From Liolophura sinensis (Eukaryota > Mollusca > Polyplacophora > Chitonida > Chitonidae), in NCBI RefSeq assembly GCF_032854445.1, contig NW_027018117.1, forward strand, positions 1-64,000: a stretch of DNA of 64,000 nt, given 5' to 3'. The translations under genes were made by a program, and so were the position numbers. Shown here in pieces: positions 52,830 through 63,646 of this stretch. Each line of letters begins with the position of its first letter. Within the stretch, counting starts at the first letter, position 1. Under the pieces are notes generated by a model. That model made no database searches. It was not told the origin of the DNA and worked only from the letters and a program-made list of their open reading frames with translations.

Positions 52830-55028
52830 GTGATGTTGTCATCAATGATCATTCAATTGTCGCTACAGCCAAAAGTATTGGTCGGAGAGCAACGCGGTTT
52901 GCACCATTCGATTTCTCGTCACAAAATACGTCGGATTAGCCTCTTACCAGCAGCACTGGAACAGTTTTTCCACTTTTGCATTTTTGCCTGGTCTTTTTGT
53001 TAATTGAAATCGGCTACACTGTACTATGTACCATCGCCACTGGTCATTACTATATTCAACTTTTGACTATAAGTTATGTGCCCTTCGGCAGTCCAGATAT
53101 CGTCCAATCTTTGGGCTAAGCCCATTTAACTCACCCAGCAATTGTCTTACTTCTAAGTCCAAGACAATCTCAAAGTCTTTATCTACGTGTAGAAAAACCA
53201 CACCATTTGTACATAAAAAACACAAAGTACTAGATACAGTCTGCTGTAAAAAGTACAATTAAACACTGACCCACATCAATAAGGTGCCAAAAGATGCGGA
53301 ATTGGGCCAGGCATCGGCAGCTGTTTAAAAAATTGCAAATTTCCCTGGTTTCCATGGAGTAAGAGCCGTTTCTAGGCACGTGATGTTGTCATCAATGATC
53401 ATTCAATTGTCGCTACAGCCAAAAGTATTGGTCGGAGAGCAACGCGGTTTGCACCATTCGATTTCTCGTCACAAAATACGTCGGATTAGCCTCTTACCAG
53501 CAGCACTGGAACAGTTTTTCCACTTTTGCATTTTCCCTGGTCTTTTTGTTAATTGAAATCGGCTACACTGTACTATCTACCATCGCGACTGGTCATTACT
53601 ATGTTCAACTTTTGACTATAAGTTATGTGCCCTTTGGTACCCCAGAAGACGTCAAATCTTTGGGCTAAGCCTATTTAACTCACCCAGCAATTGTCTTACT
53701 TCTAAGTCCAAGACAATCTCAATGTCTTTATCTACGTGTAGAAAAACCACACCATTTGTAAATAAAAAACACAAAGCACTAGATACAGTCTGCTGTAAAA
53801 AGTACAATTGAACACTGACCCACATCAATAAGGTGCCAAAAGATGCGGAATTGGGCCAGGCATCGGCAGCTGTTTAAAAAATTGCAAATTTCCCTGGTTT
53901 CCATGGAGTAAGAGCCGTTTCTAGGTAAGTGATGTTGTCATCAATGATCATTCAATTGTCGCTACAGCCAAAAGTAGTGGTCGGAGAGCAACGCGGTTTG
54001 CACCATTCGATTTCTCGTCAAAAAATACGTCGGATTAGCCTCTTACCAGCAGCACTGGAACAGTTTTTCCACTTTTGCAGTTTTGCCTGGTCTTTTTGTT
54101 AATTGAAATCGGCTACACTGTACTATGTACCATCGCGACTGGTCATTACTATATTCAACTTTTGACTATAAGTTATGTGCCCTTCGGCAGCCCAGAAGAC
54201 GTCAAATCTTTGGGCTAAGCCCATTTAACTCACCCAGCAATTGTCTTACTTCTAAGTCCAAGACAATCTCAAAGTCTTTATCTACGTGTAGAAAAACCAC
54301 ACCATTTGTACATAAAAAACACAAAGTACTAGATACAGTCTGCTGTAAAAAGTACAATTGAACACTGAACCACATCAATAAGGTGCCAAAAGATGCGGAA
54401 TTGGGCCAGGCATCGGCAGCTGTTTAAAAAATTGCAAATTTCCCTGGTTTCCATGGAGTAAGAGCCGTTGTTAGGCACGTGATGTTGTCATCAATGATCA
54501 TTCAATTGTCGCTACAGCCAAAAGTATTGGTCGGAGAGCAACGCGGTTTGCACCATTCGCTTTCTCGTCACAAAATACGTCGGATTAGCCTCTTACCAGC
54601 AGCACTGGAACAGTTTTTCCACTTTTGCATTTTTGCCTGGTCTTTTTGTTAATTGATTTCGGCTACACTGTACTATGTACCATCGCGACTAGTTATTACT
54701 ATATTCAACTTTTGACTATAAGTTATGTGCCCTTCGGCAGCCCAGAAGACGTCAAATCTTTGGGCTAAGCCCATTTAACTCACCCAGCAATTGTCTTACT
54801 TCTAAGTCCAAGACAATCTCAAAGTCTTTATCTACGTGTAGAAAAACCACACCATTTGTACATAAAAAACACAAAGTACTAGATACAGTGTGCTGTAAAA
54901 AGTACAATTAAACACTGACCCACATCAATAAGGTGCCAAAAGATGCGGAATTGGGCCAGGCATCGGCAGCTGTTTAAAAAATTGCAAATTTCCCTGGTTT
55001 CCATGGAGTAAGAGCCGTTGTTAGGCAC
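52830..55028. repeat. 4-monomer higher-order repeat, copy 1
   Basis: Monomer starts: 52830, 53380, 53929, 54479. Markers: ACCATCGCCAC with CGGCAGTCCAGATATCG (52830); the GCATTTTCCC/CTATGTTC/GTAAATAAAA type (53380); GGTAAGTGATG with AAGTAGTGG (53929); TTGATTTCGG with AGTTATT (54479). The first three recur 2199 bp later. Confidence 0.88.
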
Positions 55029-56678
55029 GTGATGTTGTCATCAATGATCATTCAATTGTCGCTACAGCCAAAAGTATTGGTCGGAGAGCAACGCGGTTTG
55101 CACCATTCGATTTCTCGTCACAAAATACGTCGGATTAGCCTCTTACCAGCAGCACTGGAACAGTTTTTCCACTTTTGCATTTTTGCCTGGTCTTTTTGTT
55201 AATTGAAATCGGCTACACTGTACTATGTACCATCGCCACTGGTCATTACTATATTCAACTTTTGACTATAAGTTATGTGCCCTTCGGCAGTCCAGATATC
55301 GTCCAATCTTTGGGCTAAGCCCATTTAACTCACCCAGCAATTGTCTTACTTCTAAGTCCAAGACAATCTCAAAGTCTTTATCTACGTGTAGAAAAACCAC
55401 ACCATTTGTACATAAAAAACACAAAGTACTAGATACAGTCTGCTGTAAAAAGTACAATTAAACACTGACCCACATCAATAAGGTGCCAAAAGATGCGGAA
55501 TTGGGCCAGGCATCGGCAGCTGTTTAAAAAATTGCAAATTTCCCTGGTTTCCATGGAGTAAGAGCCGTTTCTAGGCACGTGATGTTGTCATCAATGATCA
55601 TTCAATTGTCGCTACAGCCAAAAGTATTGGTCGGAGAGCAACGCGGTTTGCACCATTCGATTTCTCGTCACAAAATACGTCGGATTAGCCTCTTACCAGC
55701 AGCACTGGAACAGTTTTTCCACTTTTGCATTTTCCCTGGTCTTTTTGTTAATTGAAATCGGCTACACTGTACTATCTACCATCGCGACTGGTCATTACTA
55801 TGTTCAACTTTTGACTATAAGTTATGTGCCCTTTGGTACCCCAGAAGACGTCAAATCTTTGGGCTAAGCCTATTTAACTCACCCAGCAATTGTCTTACTT
55901 CTAAGTCCAAGACAATCTCAATGTCTTTATCTACGTGTAGAAAAACCACACCATTTGTAAATAAAAAACACAAAGCACTAGATACAGTCTGCTGTAAAAA
56001 GTACAATTGAACACTGACCCACATCAATAAGGTGCCAAAAGATGCGGAATTGGGCCAGGCATCGGCAGCTGTTTAAAAAATTGCAAATTTCCCTGGTTTC
56101 CATGGAGTAAGAGCCGTTTCTAGGTAAGTGATGTTGTCATCAATGATCATTCAATTGTCGCTACAGCCAAAAGTAGTGGTCGGAGAGCAACGCGGTTTGC
56201 ACCATTCGATTTCTCGTCACAAAATACGTCGGATTAGCCTCTTACCAGCAGCACTGGAACAGTTTTTCCACTTTTGCATTTTTTGCCTGGTCTTTTTGTT
56301 AATTGAAATCGGCTACACTGTACTATGTACCATCGCGACTGGTCATTACTATATTCAACTTTTGACTATAAGTTATGTGCCCTTCGGCAGCCCAGAAGAC
56401 GTCAAATCTTTGGGCTAAGCCCATTTAACTCATCCAGCAATTATCTTATTTCTAGGTCGAAGACAATCTCAACGTCTTTATCTACGTGTAGAAAAACCAC
56501 ACCATTTGTACATAAAAAACACAAAGTACTAGATACAGTCTGCTGTAAAAAGTATAATTGAACACTGACCCACATCATTAAGGTGCCAAAAGATGCGGAA
56601 TTTGGCCAGGCATCGGCAGCTGTTTAAAAAATTGCAAATTTCCCTGGTTTCCATGGAGTAAGAGCCGTTTCTAGGCAC
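55029..56678. repeat. 4-monomer higher-order repeat, copy 2 (three monomers)
   Basis: Monomers 55029, 55579 and 56128 match 52830, 53380 and the first half of 53929. The second half of 56128 switches to another subtype (TTATCTTATTTCTAGGTCG, CTCAACGTC, AGTATAATTG), and the expected TTGATTTCGG monomer is missing. Confidence 0.85.
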
Positions 56679-58612
56679 GTGATGTTGTCATCAATGATCA
56701 TTCAATAGTCGCTACAGCCAAAAGTATTGGTCGGAGAGCAACGCGGTTTGCACCATTCGATTTCTCGTCAAAAAATACGTCGGATTAGCTACTTGCCAGC
56801 AGCACTGGAACAGTTTTTCCACTTTTGCATTTTTGCCTGGTCTTTTTGTTAATTGAAATCGGCTACACTGTACTATGTACCATCGCGACTGGTCATTACT
56901 ATATTCAACTTTTGACTATAAGTTATGTGCCCTTCGGCAGCCCAGAAGACGTCAAATCTTTGGGCTAAGCCCATTTAACTCACCCAGCAATTGTCTTACT
57001 TCTAAGTCCAAGACAATCTCAATGTCTTTATCTACGTGTAGAAAAACCACACCATTTGTACATAAAAAACACAAAGTACTAGATACAGTCTGCTGTAAAA
57101 AGTACAATTGAACACTGACCCACATCAGTAAGGTGCCAAAAGATGCGGAATTGGGCCAGGCATCGGCAGCTGTTTAAAAAATTGCAAATTTCCCTGGTTT
57201 CCATGGAGTAAGAGCCGTTTCTAGGCACGTGATGTTGTCATCAATGATCATTCAATTGTCGCTACAGCCAAAAGTATTGGTCGGAGAGCAACGCGGTTTG
57301 CACCATTCGATTTCTCGTCACAAAATACGTCGGATTAGCCTCTTACCAGCAGCACTGGAACAGTTTTTCCACTTTTGCATTTTCCCTGGTCTTTTTGTTA
57401 ATTGAAATCGGCTACACTGTACTATCTACCATCGCGACTGGTCATTACTATGTTCAACTTTTGACTATAAGTTATGTGCCCTTTGGTACCCCAGAAGACG
57501 TCAAATCTTTGGGCTAAGCCTATTTAACTCACCCAGCAATTGTCTTACTTCTAAGTCCAAGACAATCTCAATGTCTTTATCTACGTGTAGAAAAACCACA
57601 CCATTTGTAAATAAAAAACACAAAGCACTAGATACAGTCTGCTGTAAAAAGTACAATTGAACACTGACCCACATCAATAAGGTGCCAAAAGATGCGGAAT
57701 TGGGCCAGGCATCGGCAGCTGTTTAAAAAATTGCAAATTTCCCTGGTTTCCATGGAGTAAGAGCCGTTTCTAGGTAAGTGATGTTGTCATCAATGATCAT
57801 TCAATTGTCGCTACAGCCAAAAGTAGTGGTCGGAGAGCAACGCGGTTTGCACCATTCGATTTCTCGTCAAAAAATACGTCGGATTAGCCTCTTACCAGCA
57901 GCACTGGAACAGTTTTTCCACTTTTGCATTTTTGCCTGGTCTTTTTGTTAATTGAAATCGGCTACACTGTACTATGTACCATCGCGACTGGTCATTACTA
58001 TATTCAACTTTTGACTATAAGTTATGTGCCCTTCGGCAGCCCAGAAGACGTCAAATCTTTGGGCTAAGCCCATTTAACTCATCCAGCAATTGTCTTACTT
58101 CTAAGTCCAAGACAATCTCAATGTCTTTATCTACGTGTAGAAAAACCACACCATTTGTACATAAAAAACACAAAGTACTAGATACAGTCTGCTGTAAAAA
58201 GTAGAATTGAACACTGACCCACATCAGTAAGGTGCCAAAAGATGCGGAATTGGGCCAGGCATCGGCAGCTGTTTAAAAAATTGCAAATTTCCCTGGTTTC
58301 CATGGAGTAAGAGCCGTTTCTAGGCACGTGATGTTGTCATCAATGATCATTCAATTGTCGCTACAGCCAAAAGTATTGGTCGGAGAGCAACGCGGTTTGC
58401 ACCATTCGATTTCTCGTCACAAAATACGTCGGATTAGCCTCTTACCAGCAGCACTGGAACAGTTTTTCCACTTTTGCATTTTCCCTGGTCTTTTGTTAAT
58501 TGAAATCGGCTACACTGTACTATGTACCATCGCGACTGGTCATTACTATATTCAACTTTTGACTATAAGTTATGTGCCCTTTGGTACCCCAGAAGACGTC
58601 AAATCTTTGGGC
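56679..58612. repeat. 12-monomer displaced duplicate, right copy
   Basis: Same subtype series as 50082-52014. The correspondence ends at the 122 bp deletion junction at 58612/58613. The first monomer differs slightly (CAATAGTCGC instead of CAATTGTCGC). Confidence 0.86.
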
Positions 58613-58754
58613 AGTCTGCTGTAAAAAGTACAATTAAACACTGAACCACATCAATAAGGTGCCAAAAGATGCGGAATTTGGCCAGGCATCGGCAGCTGTT
58701 TAAAAAATTGCAAATTTCCCTGGTTTCCATGGAGTAAGAGCCGTTGTTAGGCAC
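58328..58754. repeat. Monomer with 122 bp internal deletion (427 bp)
   Basis: The sequence jumps from CTTTGGGC (ending 58612) to AGTCTGCTG (from 58613), dropping about 122 bp that include the AGCCCATTT-to-GATAC segment. The left part matches the 51731 subtype. The right part carries TTAAACACTGAACC and GAATTTGG, markers of other subtypes. Only about one base of microhomology (C) is visible at the join. Confidence 0.9.
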
Positions 58755-61700
58755 GTGATGTTGTCATCAATGATCATTCAATTGTCGCTACAGCCAAAAG
58801 TATTGGTCTGAGAGCAACGCGGTTTGCACCATTCGATTTCTCGTCAAAAAATACGTCGGATTAGCCTCTTAAAAGCAGCACTGGAACAGTTTTTTCCACT
58901 TTTGCATTTTTGCCTGGTGTTTTTGTTAATTGAAATCGGCTACACTGTACTATGTACCATCGCGACTGGTCATTACTATATTCAACTTTTGACTATAAGT
59001 TATGTGCCCTTCGGCAGCCCAGAAGACGTCAAATCTTTGGGCTAAGCCCATTTAACTCACCCAGCAAATGTCTTACTTCTAAGTCCAAGAAAATCTCAAT
59101 GTCTTTATCTACGTGTAGAAAACCCACACCATTTGTACATAAAAAACGCAAAGTACTAGATACAGTCTGCTGTAAAAAGTAGAATTGAACACTGACCCAC
59201 ATCAGTAAGGTGCCAAAAGATGCGGAATTGGGCCAGGCATCGGCAGCTGTTTAAAAAATTGCAAATTTCCCTGGTTTCCATGGAGTAAGAGCCGTTTCTA
59301 GGCACGTGATGTTGTCATCAATGATCATTCAATTGTCGCTACAGCCAAAAGTATTGGTCGGAGAGCAACGCGGTTTGCACCATTCGATTTCTCGTCACAA
59401 AATACGTCGGATTAGCCTCTTACCAGCAGCACTGGAACAGTTTTTCCACTTTTGCATTTTCCCTGATCTTTTTGTTAATTGAAATCGGCTACACTGTACT
59501 ATCTACCATCGCGACTGGTCATTACTATGTTCAACTTTTGACTATAAGTTATGTGCCCTTTGGTACCCCAGAAGACGTCAAATCTTTGGGCTAAGCCCAT
59601 TTAACTCATCCAGCAATTGTCTTACTTCTAAGTCCAAGACAATCTCAATGTCTTTATCTACGTGTAGAAAAAACCACACCATTTGTACATAAAAAACACA
59701 AAGTACTAGATACAGTCTGCTGTAAAAAGTAGAATTGAACACTGACCCACATCAGTAAGGTGCCAAAAGATGCGGAATTGGGCCAGGCATCGGCAGCTGT
59801 TTAAAAAATTGCAAATTTCCCTGGTTTCCATGGAGTAAGAGCCGTTTCTAGGCACGTGATGTTGTCATCAATGATCATTCAATTGTCGCTACAGCCAAAA
59901 GTATTGGTCGGAGAGCAACGCGGTTTGCACCATTCGATTTCTCGTCACAAAATACGTCGGATTAGCCTCTTACCAGCAGCACTGGAACAGTTTTTCCACT
60001 TTTGCATTTTCCCTGGTCTTTTTGTTAATTGAAATCGGCTACACTGTACTATGTACCATCGCGACTGGTCATTACTATATTCAACTTTTGACTATAAGTT
60101 ATGTGCCCTTTGGTACCCCAGAAGACGTCAAATCTTTGGGCTAAGCCTATTTAACTCACCCAGCAATTGTCTTACTTCTAAGTCCAAGACAATCTCAATG
60201 TCTTTATCTACGTGTAGAAAAACCACACCATCCGTACATAAAAAACACAAAGCACTAGATACAGTCTGCTGTAAAAAGTACAATTGAACACTGACCCACA
60301 TCAATAAGGTGCCAAAAGATGCGGAATTGGGCCAGGCATCGGCAGCTGTTTAAAAAATTGCAAATTTCCCTGGTTTCCATGGAGTAAGAGCCGTTTCTAG
60401 GTAAGTGATGTTGTCATCAATGATCATTCAATTGTCGCTACAGCCAAAAGTAGTGGTCGGAGAGCAACGCGGTTTGCACCATTCGATTTCTCGTCAAAAA
60501 ATACGTCGGATTAGCCTCTTACCAGCAGCACTGGAACAGTTTTTCCACTTTTGCATTTTTGCCTGGTCTTTTTGTTAATTGAAATCGGCTACACTGTACT
60601 ATGTACCATCGCGACTGGTCATTACTATATTCAACTTTTGACTATAAGTTATGTGCCCTTCGGCAGCCCAGAAGACGTCAAATCTTTGGGCTAAGCCCAT
60701 TTAACTCACCCAGCAATTGTCTTACTTCTAAGTCCAAGACAATCTCAAAGTCTTTATCTACGTGTAGAAAAACCACACCATTTGTACATAAAAAACACAA
60801 AGTACTAGATACAGTCTGCTGTAAAAAGTACAATTAAAACACTGAACCACATCAATAAGGTGCCAAAAGATGCGGAATTGGGCCAGGCATCGGCAGCTGT
60901 TTAAAAAATTGCAAATTTCCCTGGTTTCCATGGAGTAAGAACCGTTGTTAGGCACGTGATGTTGTCATCAATGATCATTCAATTGTCGCTACAGCCAAAA
61001 GTATTGGTCGGAGAGCAACGCGGTTTGCACCATTCGATTTCTCGTCACAAAATACGTCGGATTAGCCTCTTACCAGCAGCACTGGAACAGTTTTTCCACT
61101 TTTGCATTTTTGCCTGGTCTTTTTGTTAATTGATTTCGGCTACACTGTACTATGTACCATCGCGACTAGTTATTACTATATTCAACTTTTGACTATAAGT
61201 TATGTGCTCTTTGGTACCCCAGAAGACGTCAAATCTTTGGGCTAAGCCCATTTAACTCATCCAGCAATTGTCTTACTTCTAAGTCCAAGAAAATCTCAAC
61301 GTCTTTATCTACGTGTAGAAAAACCACACCATTTGTACATAAAAAACACAAAGTACTAGATACAGTCTGCTGTAAAAAGTATAATTGAACACTGACCCAC
61401 ATCATTAAGGTGCCAAAAGATGCGGAATAGGGCCAGGCATCGGCAGCTGTTTAAAAAATTGCAAATTTCCCTGGTTTCCATGGAGTAAGAGCCGTTTCTA
61501 GGCACGTGATGTTGTCATCAATGATCATTCAATAGTCGCTACAGCCAAAAGTATTGGTCGGAGAGCAACGCGGTTTGCACCATTCGATTTCTCGTCAAAA
61601 AATACGTCGGATTAGCTCCTTGCCAGCAGCACTGGAACAGTTTTTCCACTTTTGCATTTTTGCCTGGTCTTTTTGTTAATTGAAATCGGCTACACTGTAC

Positions 61701-62056
61701 TATGTACCATCGCGACTGGTCATTACTATATTCAACTTTTGACTATAAGTTATGTGCCCTTCGGCAGTCCAGAAGACGTCAAATCTTTGGGCTAAGCCCA
61801 TTTAACTCACCCAGCAATTGTCTTACTTCTAAGTCCAAGACAATCTCAAAGTCTTTATCTACGTGTAGAAAAACCACACCATTTGTACATAAAAAACACA
61901 AGGTACTAGATACAGTCTGCTGTAAAAAAGTACAATTAAACACTGACCCACATCAATAAGGTGCCAAAAGATGCGGAATTTGGCCAGGCATCGGCAGCTG
62001 TTTAAAAAATTGCAAATTTCCCTGGTTTCCATGGAGTAAGAACCGTTGTTAGGCAC

Positions 62057-62548
62057 GTGATGTTGTCATCAATGATCATTCGTTGGATCATTCGAATGGT
62101 CGGATTAGCCTCTTACCAGCAGCACTGGAACAGTTTTTCCACTTTTGCATTTTTGCCTGGTGTTTTTGTTAATTGAAATCGGCTACACTGTACTATGTAC
62201 CATCGCGACTGGTCATTACTATATTCAACTTTTGACTATAAGTTATGTGCCCTTCGGCAGCCCAGAAGACGTCAAATCTTTGGGCTAAGCCCATTTAACT
62301 CACCCAGCAATTGTCTTACTTCTAAGTCCAAGACAATCTCAATGTCTTTATCTACGTGTAGAAAAACCACACCATTTGTACATAAAAAACACAAAGTACT
62401 AGATACAGTCTGCTGTAAAAAGAAGAATTGAACACTGACCCACATCAGTAAGGTGCCAAAAGATGCGGAATTGGGCAAGGCATCGGCAGCTGTTTAAAAA
62501 ATTGCAAATTTCCCTGGTTTCCATGGAGTAAGAGCGGTTTCTAGGCAC
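62057..62548. repeat. Monomer with ~57 bp deletion and filler (492 bp)
   Basis: After GATCATTC (62074-62081) the normal sequence through the GGTCGGAGAG and CATTCGATTTC segments is missing. A short filler precedes GGTCGGATTAGCC. The filler includes a second GATCATTCG (62086-62094) that copies 62074-62082 with three bases between, and it creates the palindrome CATTCGAATG (62089-62098). Confidence 0.9.
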
Positions 62549-63646
62549 GTGATGTTGTCATCAATGATCATTCAATTGTCGCTACAGCCAAAAGTATTTG
62601 TCGGAGAGCAACACGGTTTGCACCATTCGATTTCTCGTCACAAAATACGTCGGATTAGCCTCTTACCAGCAGCACTGGAACAGTTTTTCCACTTTTGCAT
62701 TTTCCCTGGTCTTTTTGTTAATTGAAATCGGCTACACTGTACTATCTACCATCGCGACTGGTCATTACTATGTTCAACTTTTGACTATAAGTTATGTGCC
62801 CTTTGGTACCCCAGAAGACGTCAAATCTTTGGGCTAAGCCCATTTAACTCATCCAGCAATTGTCTTACTTTTAAGTCCAAGACAATCTCAAAGTCTTTAT
62901 CTACGTGTAGAAAAACCACACCATTTAGACATAAAAAACACAAAGCACTAGATACAGTCTGCTGTAAAAAGTACAATTGAACACTGACCCACATCAATAA
63001 GGTGCCAAAAGATGCGGAATTGGGCAAGGCATCGGCAGCTGTTTAAAAAATTGCAAATTTCCCTGGTTTCCATGGAGTAAGAGCCGTTTCTAGGCACGTG
63101 ATGTTGTCATCAATGATCATTCAATTGTCGCTACAGCCAAAAGTATTGGTCGGAGAGCAACGCGGTTTGCACCATTCGATTTATCGTCACAAAATACGTC
63201 GGATTAGCCTCTTACCAGCAGCACTGGAACAGTTTTTCCACTTTTGCATTTTCCCTGGTCTTTTTGTTAATTGAAATCGGCTACACTGTACTATCTACCA
63301 TCGCGACTGGTCATTACTATGTTCAACTTTTGACTATAAGTTATGTGCCCTTTAGTACCCCAGAAGACGTCAAATCTTTGGGCTAAGCCCATTTAACTCA
63401 CCCAGCAATTGTCTTACTTCTAAGTCCAAGACAATCTCAATGTCTTTATCTACGTGTAGAAAAACCACACCATTTGTACATAAAAAACACAAAGTACTAG
63501 ATACAGCCTGCTGTAAAAAGAAGAATTGAACACTGACCCACATCAGTAAGGTGCCAAAAGATGCGGAATTGGGCAAGGCATCGGCAGCTGTTTAAAAAAT
63601 TGCAAATTTCCCTGGTTTCCATGGAGTAAGAGCCGTTTCTAGGCAC

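Noticed and set aside
62057-62548. Possible foreign insertion at 62083-62100
   Set aside because: The unfamiliar bases are too few, and mostly repeat the adjacent GATCATTCG or match the GGTCGG segment of the monomer. Deletion with filler explains them.
1141-63576. Many short open frames (60-134 codons) on both strands, including recurrent hydrophobic products
   Set aside because: They recur at the 550 bp period, overlap on opposite strands, mostly use GTG or TTG starts, and are broken or extended by single-T changes and indels from copy to copy. None shows a known domain or sign of protein-level conservation.
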